DNA from: Brachionus plicatilis
Taxonomy: Eukaryota; Rotifera; Eurotatoria; Ploima; Brachionidae
NCBI GenBank assembly: GCA_010279815.1
Contig: QEOQ01000493.1
Span: forward strand, 186,001-250,000
DNA: 64,000 nucleotides
Direction: 5' to 3'
The notes below the pieces were generated by a model. That model saw nothing but the letters and a program-made list of their open reading frames with translations, did no database searches and was not told where the DNA came from. The position numbers and the translations under genes were made by a program. Positions 1-10,156 of this stretch are shown in pieces (positions within the stretch are counted from its first letter, which is position 1; each line of letters opens with the position of its first letter).

Positions 1-411
1 TTTTTTCTTTTCATATTATGCAAAAACCCAAAGTAAATTAGTGTTTCACTAATATTAAATTCGTTATAGAGAGCAACTTCCTGAGGCATGTAGCCGACCA
101 AACTTCCTGGAACTTGATGCCCCTTAGTACCAGGCTCTTTCCCGAAAACGAGAAGTTCTCCACTATCTAAAAAAATACGACCAACCACACTTCGAAGAAT
201 AGTTGTTTTTCCACATCCTGAAGGCCCAAGTAGACCATAACTAAAAAAATTTACATTAATTTCCGAATATTTCTGACAGTCTAAATTACATGGCTCCAGT
301 GGGAACATTTAAATTTAGGTCTCTAAGTACGCTAAAGTTTCCGTATGATTTGTAGCCAGATTGAATGATAACAGCTTTATTTAATTCTTGCGAATTTTCT
401 TTAGCGTTAAT
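1..411 (-). CDS. ABC transporter, ABCG20/23-like (ABCH-type), 5' part, cut by window edge
   Basis: Two minus-strand exons are visible: about 290-411 and 1-240, joined by a short intron (donor GT at 288-289, acceptor AG at 241-242). The first reads NKAVIIQSGYKSYG...LNVPTGA and the second YGLLGPSGCGKTT, which is a Walker A motif, followed by VGYMPQEVALYNEF (Q-loop region) and ETLIYFGFLHNM. This is the start of an ABC nucleotide-binding domain whose wording matches the ABCG20/ABCG23 (ABCH) half-transporters of invertebrates. Those are membrane exporters with the ATPase domain before the transmembrane domain; the exact substrate is not known. The signature, Walker B and membrane part lie outside the window. 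The 5' boundary at 411 (acceptor AAG) is inferred because a stop codon lies just upstream in frame; an initiating exon was not found. Confidence 0.8.
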
Positions 412-413
412 CT

Positions 414-2165
414 TAAATTATTTTTTAATATTTAAAGTTAATTTAAAAATTTAAAGTATCTAATTAAGAAATTTTGATAAATTTTTTGATATTTAAACAT
501 ACTGGAAAATTTTTAAAATTATTTTTTGTTAAAAGTGGTACATTGTTTTTCAAAGAATCCATATAAACTCATCAATAATCGATATTCGAAGCAATTAAAA
601 CCCCAAAGCAGAATTTGTTTTGAATTATTCAAGTATCCTTGATGTTTATTGAATTTAAACTTTACATAAACATACGAATTTTATTTTTTAGACGCCACTA
701 AATTATAATAATTATAATATTCCCGTTTTGAAAATATGCTTTAAGAAGCTTGTATAAAATATTAGAAAATTTGCCAACGAAATGATTAGCCAAATAATAA
801 AAAGTAAAAATGCAAATTTTATGAATATTTATCAGTCTAAATTATTTTTTTTATTAATCTCTAAGCTTCAATTCTAATCGTTTAAACCATATTATTTTCT
901 TGAGTTTTATCTGATAACTGTAGCGTTTGCTTAAAAATAAATCAAAAAAACATTTAAAACAATAATTTTTAGCGTGTACGAACATAAAATTCGTATTTAG
1001 TTACGGGACTATAGAAAATTTATTATGCATTATAAAAGATTTTGCATGGTAACAAAAGCGTTGGGTTCGATGAATTGAGACCGAGCTAAGGTAGATTTCG
1101 ATTAGGCGGAAAATTTGGTTCAAGGCAAACATCATCAGAATAGAATTTTTTATTAAGTAAATTTAAGCTTTGCCTTAAAGCAATGCTAATTTTTTTTAAA
1201 TTTGTTAAACTTAAGTTTGCTTATCATCTTAAAGGTACAGATAAATTTGTAAAAGTATTTAACAAAATTATAAATTTAATATAAATGAATTTTTAAAATT
1301 TGATTAAAAGCGCTAAAGATTATTTAAAAAATTACTTTTTAAAAATACTCTCAAAACAAACCCTTAAAAATACTAGTTCTTGAATTTAAGTTTGAATTTT
1401 GATAGACTTTAATGCCAATGGGTCATAAACAGATTATTAGGATCTAGATATCAATATATCTTAACTAATTTTTGATATAAAAATTGATGCTTATATTTTT
1501 AAAGACTATTAAAGCTATGAAAATTATCTAATGGATTAAAATTCGATCAATAAAATTTGAGCATATTTTAAATTGGTTTTTTTAAACTGGTTATGTTAAA
1601 GTTCAATAATGGATCGATTAATTATTAAACTGCAAATTTTAATATTTGATAGAGTTGAGCCAACTTTTAAATACACAATAAATTTAAAATTATTTTCTTA
1701 ATTCGATACATACTGGAGATTGACAAAAAAAACTAAACTTACCACTTTCATAGAACCATCTTGCATTTTGTATGTTTTAAAAATCTAATTTCAGCCTTCG
1801 AAAAGTTAATAAGGTAATTTTTATTTTAAAAATAATAATTAGATTAATGCAAACATCATATTTTATATTACGAAATAATTTGATTTATCGGAAAAATAAA
1901 GTTAATTATGTGATGATATAAAAATGATTTTGAGCTAAAAATTTTAAAATAAAATGAGATAATTTTAAAAAGATTCTGTACCATTATTGACTTAAGATAT
2001 GATATTAAAAGATATTTTGATTTTACATTTTATTAATGAGAGAAAAAATATAATTTAAATAAAACAAGCACTTCATAAGAATTTTCAGTATTTCAATAAT
2101 CAATAATTCAAGAGATTAATTTATTCTCAAACTTGTATGTGTTTTTTGCAGTAAAAATAAGCATT
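414..2165. other. AT-rich stretch without a recognised gene
   Basis: I see no exon with convincing coding character here. It should contain the promoter or 5' exon(s) of the ABC transporter on its left and the 3' flank of the LIM gene on its right. Homopolymer-rich AT sequence dominates. Confidence 0.5.
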
Positions 2166-2969
2166 CTAAGTGCAATCTTTGCATACTATGGCCGAGCCAA
2201 GACGTCTGCAAACTGTGTTTACCAAATTTTTCGAGCATCTTGATATTTATAAAGTTAGGAGATTATCTTTTAATTAAAAATTTTATATTTACCGATTGCA
2301 AGTGAAGCATTCTTGATGATATTGTTTACTCTCATAAATTCCATAAACTGTGTTCGGCGGTATAGGTCTAACACACTTGGCACAAATATGCTCACGACCA
2401 GACTAAAAGATTTATTTAAATTCAAAAAACCTATTTGAGAAAAAAATTACAGGATGAGGTTGATCCGAGGAAGTGGCATTGCTTGGCGAAGTGGGATCGC
2501 GACCTAGAGCTCTACCTTTATTACCATGGTTGGTCACTTTGCCGCAATCGAGGCAAATAAACCCTTCAGGATGTTCTATAAAGCTTCTTCCTTCAGGAAT
2601 CATTCCATTACTAAACACAAAAAATATTTATTAACTAATTTTGACTAATTCAACTATTTTAGATTACCATTTCATGCATTTAAAGCAATCTTTGTGAAAA
2701 TGCTTTCCTTGATAAATGTTATACTTGACTCCATCAGGTATAGAGTTGTTACAAATGAAACACTTTGGCGCATGATAAGTATGGCATCTTTGACATTGGA
2801 AAGATCCATCTGGTTTAGTAAAGAAACCCATACCTGCTAAAGATTGATCGCAGAAATTGCACACAAAGCATGAATTGTGGTAGTATTGATTGTTGTAGAG
2901 AGACATTTGTTCTCCGCGGTCGAAACTTTTGCCACATCTTTTGCAGCGAATGTTCAATGGGTTCATCAT
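2166..2969 (-). CDS. LIM-domain protein with three LIM domains
   Basis: Four minus-strand exons: 2668-2969, 2451-2610, 2293-2402 and 2203..2166. LIM1 starts at CKRC and ends at CQRC; LIM2 starts at CFIC and runs across intron 1 (the split codon restores a Cys in KCMKCNGMIPEG) to CLDC; LIM3 starts at CAKC with HQEC in the middle. A short polar linker (GRDPTSPSNATSSDQPHP) separates LIM2 and LIM3. LIM domains bind two zinc ions each and act as protein-protein adaptors, often at actin structures or in the nucleus; I cannot assign the subfamily. The ATG at 2969 has an in-frame stop upstream, so it is either the start or follows an untranslated intron. In the splice form given, the last domain ends RRLGSAIVCKDCT and lacks one zinc-binding Cys (see findings), so the last exon is less certain than the first three. 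Confidence 0.75.
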
Positions 2970-4109
2970 TCTGATCTATTACAAATTAAAATTTCACTTT
3001 TTTTTTACAATTTGATTATTATATATTTAATTTTTGATTAAAATCTACCAGATTTATTCTCAACCAAAAAAGTATAGGCGTAATTTAGTTAAATTAAACT
3101 ACATTTTTATTATTTTTAGGTATAGTTCGTATCTATAATCGATCCTATTTGATAGAAAACGGAATAATTTAAGTTTTAAGAAAAAATAGAATAAAATTAT
3201 TATCATAAACAATTGAGATATGAGTCGGAATGATGTAGGGGCGAAATTTTGTTGCTTTCTAATCAAAAAGAAATGCAGTATGGAAAATGGCAACTTGGTA
3301 CTAATTAATAAATTTCTTTCTAAATATATCCGAAATACTGGAATCTAAAGAAGCAAATTTTAAAAAATTTATCATACAATACTGTTTTTTTTATAGGCTT
3401 ATAATTGGTTTTTATATACCAAGAATAAAACCTGAATCTTATCTTAGAACGAACAAATAAACATCAAATGTTGTTTATACATAATAAAAAATAATACAAC
3501 ACCGAAATGTTTTAAGTTTAAGCTTGAGCATAATCTAGAAATGTTTGAATCAATATTTGCTGGTGAATGAACTTTATCATTCCTGAGAAGTTAACTTTTC
3601 CAGAATTTTTTTTATTCTATGTTGCTTAAAGATGCTCCCCTGCAATTCCATAAGTATTTCCAAGAAGTTTCTAAATGTATAAAAAGTTTTTCAATCAATT
3701 TATGTAAAAACTAAAAAAATATGCTACAAAAAGAAAGTAGAATCAGTCAAAAATTTTAGTTTAGATTTTTTCTTATATTTTTAAGTAGATTTTTCAACTT
3801 CTGTTTAATTTAATTATTTTTTGTGCTCTTCCAGAATAGATTTCAAAAATTAATTTGCTATTGAAAATACAAATAATACTAATCAGTTTTGAGTTTTAGT
3901 TAATTTCAGTTTTAATAACTTAAATAATGCAAAAAATAATTTTATTTATTCTTTGAATTAAATAATTCAATCGAAGATTCAATTTAATTTTGATTCAAAT
4001 ATTATTTGAATCTAAATGTAAAAAGCATTTTAGTCTATTCTAATCCAAAATTTTTCAAAATCACTATTTTCCAATTATCTTGGCACAGAATACATAATAA
4101 TTTCCTTTA
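2970..4109. other. AT-rich intergenic stretch
   Basis: No gene recognised. Short open frames here have low-complexity AT-driven composition and no domain. Confidence 0.5.
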
Positions 4110-4447
4110 AGAAATATTTTTTTCCTCAAAATTCAAAAAAAATATTGAAAATGCCAAAGCTTAAGTTCTGACGGACCAAATCATGTTTTGTAAATTGTAG
4201 CAACTGATACATCCTCTGCACTACCACTTATAGCTGAGTTGGATTAATAATTTAATATTATATCCCAAATTCACAATTTTCTGAATTTTGAAAATTTATT
4301 GCAAGGTTTTTCAGAATCAATACTTTGGTGGTATAAAGGATGTATCAGTTGTTTCAATTTACAGAGAATGCTTTAGTCCGTCAGAATCTTTGACATCTTT
4401 ATTATTTTGTTTTTGTTTTTGTTTTTTGTACCAAAATTTACAATGCC
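4110..4447. repeat. Inverted-repeat element, family A copy 1 (MITE-like)
   Basis: The two halves mirror each other. TTCTGACGGAC at 4166-4176 matches GTCCGTCAGAA at 4376-4386, and CAACTGATACATCC near 4200 matches GGATGTATCAGTTG near 4338. The right end carries GTACCAAAATTTACAATGCC, the same terminal motif as the element at 7294-7575. There is no coding capacity, so it fits a non-autonomous DNA transposon. The left boundary is approximate. Confidence 0.65.
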
Positions 4448-4893
4448 GTTTTCTTCTTTAAAAGAGAAAATCAAATAAATAAGGTTTTTTTTCTTTTTCT
4501 ATTTGCTTTATTTATTTACAGATTTTTGTTAAATATTTTTCTACTCTTCGTACTTTGTTTGGAATACTACGATTTTTGCAACAAGCCTTTTGTTCATTTC
4601 ATCTAATCTATCATTTCGATGATATTAAAGATTTAATATATATAATAACTTAAAAAAAAACGATAATCTTTTATTGAGGAAAAATATTAAGGTACGGTTA
4701 GGATTAGAGTTGCTTAAAATCATATTCAAATCAGAGTTGTTTAAAAGTCCCTAAATTAAGTCCAAGTCCGGAATTTTTTTAGATTTTTTTTTCATAAGTA
4801 CTTGACTTATGACTTGTGACTTTTAAAAAACTAAGATTCAAGCATACTAAATGAAAATTTTTTTGTGTCAGCACTTCGAATTTTGTTAACTAA

Positions 4894-4927
4894 ATCTGGT
4901 TTAGTAAAGATACCCATACCTGCTAAA
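4894..4927. repeat. Displaced 34-bp copy of LIM exon sequence
   Basis: These 34 bases repeat 2808-2841 (inside the first LIM exon) in the same orientation with one mismatch. The flanks are unrelated. It looks like a filler-DNA or template-switch insertion about 2 kb upstream of the gene, and has no coding meaning by itself. Confidence 0.7.
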
Positions 4928-6084
4928 TATTAATTAAATATTAATGAATTTGAATTTTGAGACAATTTAAAACAATAGGTCTAAGAAATTTTGAATGCAA
5001 AGACAATTCAAAAGCAAAATTATTTTAAATGAAAAATTTATTATGATTTAATATTTGAAATTTGAAAAAGTCATTTGATCATTTGCTTAACTTTCATCAT
5101 CTACATTAACCCTGGTTCAACTGTTGTAATCAGAGGAAGGCCAAATTAAGCAAAGGAAAACATTTTTACTCCATGACTTAATTTATCACCGGTAAATTAT
5201 TATCAACATTAAGATAATCATATTGATTTTGTCCTTTTCATTTGAAATCAAACAAATCGATCTGATTCATCAAGGCTGTGTCAAACTAGACACAAGGATT
5301 CTACTATTAATTCAAAAGGAACTTGACTGGCACTTTGTAAACCAGTTCCTATTTTTTTTAAAAAGAAGGTCCTCTTATGCAAGTATCCAAGTAGTCTGAT
5401 ATATTTTTCTTTAATATAATCGACTATAATATAGATTTTAAGCTTTGGAAAAAGCAAATTTGCTTTCATTGGTGGTGTTTGGGATATTAGTCATAATTTC
5501 CAAAAAAGGCAAAATAAGTGGGTTTTCCAGCATATGACTCTCCAAAAAAAGCCCAAATTTTACATTTACTCTAGCAAAAAAATTTTCTTTACTCTCATAA
5601 ATAATATTAAAAAACTGTAGAGTTACTTGAAATTTATTTGAGCATAATCATATTCAAGTTCAGTTAGGCTTAGTGAAGAGATTTTTACTCGTGTGACTAT
5701 TCAAGTGGCTCAAACTTAAAATCCTCAATAAAACTAGGACGCTATCTTTGAAGAGATATAGAGGTAAATTCTTTAGAAAATGCCAATAATCAAGTGAATA
5801 GAGTTTAACACTTTAATTACTGTCGTGTTTTTTTGACATTTTTAAGCTTTTTTTGATAAAAAAGTAAGTAAAAATTTCAAGTTTTATCAAATCTTTTTTT
5901 TATTTATATTATTGTTTGCTAAAAATAAATATAAAAATAATGGAATTTATTCAAAAAAATACATTTTCGTTAAAATTATCTTATTATTACCAGTCGTATC
6001 AAAAATGACTTATTGATGTTGAAATCAAGCGTATCCTTTTAAAACTTCTTCCCTTTAAAATAAATAAAAAAAATTAAAAATTAA

Positions 6085-6330
6085 AATGTCGATCAGATTA
6101 ATTCCTCAGATGATGAAGATCACGATTTTGATGATGAAGCTGAAGAGATAAATCGCCATGGAAGTGAATAATTGAATCTATTATTCAAAATCTAAATGAA
6201 TGTGATGAAAACGATCCAAATTTAGATAAGACAAGTAAAATAGTGTGGATAAGACTAAAAAATGGGGAAGAGACCATTGTCTGTATTAAAATCACAACAG
6301 AAACATTGACCAACAAACTGTGAAGAACAG
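6085..6330 (+). pseudogene. Possible decayed transposase N-terminus (acidic, piggyBac-like), weak
   Basis: A broken reading frame gives an acidic Asp/Glu/Ser stretch (SSDDEDHDFDDEAEE), then a stop, then further short open pieces (IIQNLNECDENDPNLDK). PiggyBac-type transposases often begin with such a low-complexity acidic segment, and a piggyBac-like TIR element occurs elsewhere in the window (45572-45916). Nothing catalytic is visible, so this is only a suggestion; it may be random. Confidence 0.2.
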
Positions 6331-6385
6331 AAAATTCAAGTCTTATGTAAATTGTGTAAAACTATTAGAAAAAAAAAAGAAAAAA

Positions 6386-6700
6386 ATTGTAATGTTATTT
6401 TCTGAATTTATTGACAAGTCTTTAAAATAGAGTACTCTATTTTAGTTATTCAAAATTGAGCACTTTTATTGAAAATAATAAAAATTAATTGTAACGACAT
6501 GTAATTAAATGTGAACAAATTTAAAATTATTAAAAACAGTTTCAGCGTTTATAAAATTCTTTTAAAAAAGCAAATTTAATTATGTTTTAAATCTGAATGT
6601 CATCAGAAACCGGATATATTTTTCAACAAAGGTTAACTTATTCTTTTTTAATGACATGTCGTATCAATTAATTCGGATAACTACGTTATTTTGTATTTTA
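6386..6700. repeat. Inverted-repeat element with terminal GACWTGTC motif
   Basis: The reverse complement of 6386-6420 (GACTTGTCAATAAATTCAG then AAAATAACATTAC) resembles 6653-6695 (GACATGTCGTATCAATTAAT then TCGGATAACTACG). Inside the left end lies the perfect 20-bp palindrome AAAATAGAGTACTCTATTTT at 6424-6443, which recurs at 45059-45078. There is no ORF, so it is a likely non-autonomous DNA transposon or its relic. Boundaries are approximate. Confidence 0.45.
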
Positions 6701-7139
6701 TTTTTTCAAAATAATTATTTGCATAACTAAATTCATGTGATTTAAATTTTAAAATTTTTTTGCTAAAAAATAATCAAAATTTATTTATTTTTTAATTTGT
6801 TTATCTGTACCGAGCTAATGCTTCTCCTGAATAAAAATTTATAAAAAAAGCTAGAAGCTTGAAGCTAGACATTTTTAAATATTTGATAGCTTAGGAGAAA
6901 AAGAAGTAATTATTAGTAAGCAATTACATAATAGAGTTGGACATTCGATATATCTTGATTCGAAACCTTCTCTGTATTCTTTCACCAGTCTGATGACCAG
7001 TGGAACAGAATGACTCAATACTGCGCTGACATATCTCTCACTAAACTCAAAAAGTCAATTTGAGACTGTTAGTAGTTTAAGTTTATTGAAGGCCTCTTGG
7101 TGCATAATATTGGAGACGGTATCATATTTCAGCTTCAAA

Positions 7140-7300
7140 ATAGATCCTCTAGCCTCTATACCACCACTTAAAGTTGAGTTGCACTTTTTATATAATATGA
7201 TATTTCAAATTCACTGTTTTCTGAAAATTGTAGATTTATTGCAGAGTTTTGAACAATCAGTAAATTGCTGGTTCAAAAGATGTATTAGTTGCGGCATTGT
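7140..7300. repeat. Family A copy 2, partial
   Basis: This resembles the body of the 4110-4447 element in the same orientation: a CCACTTA-AGTTGAGTTG block, AAATTCAC-TTTTCTGAA, then a GATGTATTAGTTG block near 7280. It abuts, or is interrupted by, copy 3. The plus-strand open frame that crosses it is a by-product. Confidence 0.5.
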
Positions 7301-7575
7301 GAATTTTTGGAAAAAAGAACAAAAGCAAAAATTTTAAAATGAAACAACTTTTTTACCTTGGGTCTAGAAATTATTCTATAAAATATAGCAGCTGATGCAA
7401 ACTTATTAGGAAATCATTAAAATTAAATTGCAAAGTTATTACAGAGACTAAATTTGGGTGGTACAAAGTTTGCATCAGCTGATACATTTTGCAGATTAAT
7501 TTCTAGACTCAAGGTAAAAAAGTTATTTAATTTTTAATATTTTGATTTTGTTTTAGTACCATAATTCACAATGTC
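7294..7575. repeat. Family A copy 3, complete inverted-repeat element
   Basis: Long imperfect terminal inverted repeats: GGCATTGTGAAT at the left end against ATTCACAATGTC at the right; CTTTTTTACCTTGGGTCTAG at about 7349 against its mirror at about 7503-7522; AGCAGCTGATGCAAACTT against AAGTTTGCATCAGCTG. Each arm is roughly 120 bp around a short unique centre, so the single strand could fold into one hairpin. No ORF. Confidence 0.7.
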
Positions 7576-9334
7576 ATATAAATAGTGAAACAAGTTTTAA
7601 AAAAAAGGTAAAGAAAAAGCTTCCATTTGATTAAAATGGGAAAATTATCAGACGGAATAAGATATACATTTCTTTATTAATTGAAAATTTTAATCCCATA
7701 ACTGCATTGAATTCAATTAATTTTTATTACAAACTTTTTAAAATTTTACCTATGATTTCTGTTAGGTAGAGTTTAATTTCAAATTTTCAAGAAAAATTTT
7801 AAATTTTACATTTAATGTCCCCAAAAATGCTCTTGGAGTTTGATTTAAAAATAGAAAAAAGCTAAAACTTGACTTTTTTTTTATTTAAAACTCCTAAATG
7901 TTTTTAATTTTTTTTTTGAGCGTAAAGACAATTTTTTCGCTACAATATTCCAATTTATTAGTCATGATTTTAGGAAAGATTCAACTTAAAAATTTTAACT
8001 CATCCACTGTTATCAAAAGTTTCAATTTAAAATTGTACCAATTTAATTTATATTGACTTTGTAAAAAATATTGACGCAAATTGATAATCTTTTTTCAAGA
8101 AAATCATAATTTTAAATACAAAAAATTTTATTAGTATTTTATTTATCAAAACACATAAATATTTGTGAATATTCAGACTACTATGACATGGCATATTGAT
8201 TAACTTGTAAATTAAAAAAAACTACTTTAACCACTGATAACAAAAATATCGCTTTATCGCAACAGTCAATTTATAAAAAATATTTATTGATACAAAATCA
8301 AAAAATTTTACTTTTAATATAAAAAAAGTAAGTAAATTTAATATAGAGGAAAGCTTTCTCATACTGTAGAATATTCAAAATGAAACCTAATGTAAGCACA
8401 TTAAAGTGGCTGTGGATAATTTAAAATTGGCTGAACGGAAGGCGAAAAATTGGTAAAATAACAACATTTAAATTATTTATTATAGAAACGATGGTCAAAA
8501 ATTTTGTTAATCCTGCTTCGTCTTTTGATCAGAGCCTTAGGTCCCAATTTGCTAGCATGATTATTAATTGAATTTTATTAATAAAACTTGTTTGCAATAT
8601 AAAATAAAAAATTTCTAATATCTTGAGTATTTAAAGTATATCAATCTAAAAATCAAAATTTTTATTATACATGAAAATTTAATTTATTTTTTCCTTGATG
8701 TTCATTTTAACTGATGAATCAAAATCACCAACTCCTTAACCTTAAAAAAAATTTTTGCATCATTTTTTTAAAATTCACTTTCTTTAAAAAAGATTTTATT
8801 TAGGCTTAAATTGTTCTAGTAACTAAAATAACTTTTTTTAACACTAAAATAAATTTACTTTAAAAAAATGCTACTTGTATATAAAATACTTTTTTGGAAA
8901 TAAGATTTATTTCTAAAATTTTAATTGAATTTTTTCAGCTAATTCTAAAATGCTTGATTTGTAAAGTAAATCTGAAAGAATTTTTGTTGAAAGAATGGAC
9001 AAATTAAGACACTCAAACAATTTTTCTACAGCTAGATGACAAGTTGGATACAGATAAAGATCGAAAAGAAAATAAAATAAAATTTGGTCTAAAACCCAGA
9101 AGATAGTTTCCACCGCTGTTGGACTGCTCATGCTAACTCCTAGTTCGGAATGAGTTAAAAAAACAAAAAAAAACAAAAACCAATTTGTAAAATTCAAACC
9201 CGAATCTTTTTTTAATATTGGACAAGATATTTAATTTTTTTTGAGACTCAAAAAGTATTTTACATTAAAAAAGCAGTTTATATTGAAAAATTCCTTTAAA
9301 AGAAATTCGAAAAAATTAAATTTTATTACCAAAT
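7576..9334. other. AT-rich intergenic stretch
   Basis: No gene or clear repeat recognised. A minus-strand open frame near 8913-9197 is hydrophobic and low-complexity, without a family match. Confidence 0.45.
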
Positions 9335-9625
9335 TTTACCTAAAAATGTGTAATTTTGCGTAAAATGTAAGAAAAGAAAAACTAAGGATTTTCTTTTTCG
9401 TTTTCGGTTGAAAATCATAAAAAAAATTTTAGTTTTTACTTTTTTTACCAAAAACCCTTGATTTTTGGCTGTAAGCATTTTGGGACCGTTTGCTAAAAAT
9501 TACACAATCTAATGTAATTTATATAAAATTAAACATCCTTACCGAGTAAAATTTACGTAAGATTACGTAAGCTTACCGAAACTTACGAAAAATTACGTAA
9601 AGGAACGTAATTTTACCCATTCTGG
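9335..9625. repeat. TTACG-rich degenerate repeat cluster
   Basis: Many copies of TTACGTAA / TTACGAAAAATTACG words, ending GTAATTTTACCCA and starting with TTTTACCTAAAAATGTG. A similar cluster lies at 35760-35950 (TTACGAAAAATTACGAAAA, GCGTAAATTTACCTAAAAAG). The two are probably relics of one repeat family. Confidence 0.4.
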
Positions 9626-10156
9626 GCTTTTTGTAGAAACACTATACCTTTTATTTGACTAAAATATTTTTTATTTTTAAATTTAAATTAATTTTTTATC
9701 AACAAACACTAATTTGTAGTTTTTTTTTTCCTTTATTTTCATTTTTCATTGATTCTCGTTAGATTTAGACAAAAGAAAGGAATGGGTATGGAAAAATACA
9801 CTCAGAAGCAAGTTAAAATTTTATATTGTTATAATTATTATTATTTTCAAGAAAATCGATTCAATTATAGTCGCTTAAACAGAAACAAATAATTTGATTT
9901 TAAATAAAGATTTTATATCGTAAATAATATATTTACTTTCATGCTTTGATAATTATTTTTTAATTTTTCTTTTATTGCTTTTCGTTTATAATTCATATAT
10001 TTTATCTTTTAATAATTTTAAATAAATAAAAATTATATAACTTTTTTAAATTTTTAGTTATTTTAAGCAGAAAATTTTAATTCGATAACTGACTCAGTAG
10101 AATATAATTTATTAGGGCCTGCCTAAAAATAAAAAATCAAATAATTTTTGACTTTT

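Noticed and set aside
7086..7337. 83-codon plus-strand ORF
   Set aside because: It overlaps repeat copies of the family A inverted-repeat element.
8913..9197. 94-codon minus-strand ORF, hydrophobic
   Set aside because: Composition follows the AT-rich DNA (Phe/Leu/Ile), no recognisable domain, no splice or promoter support.
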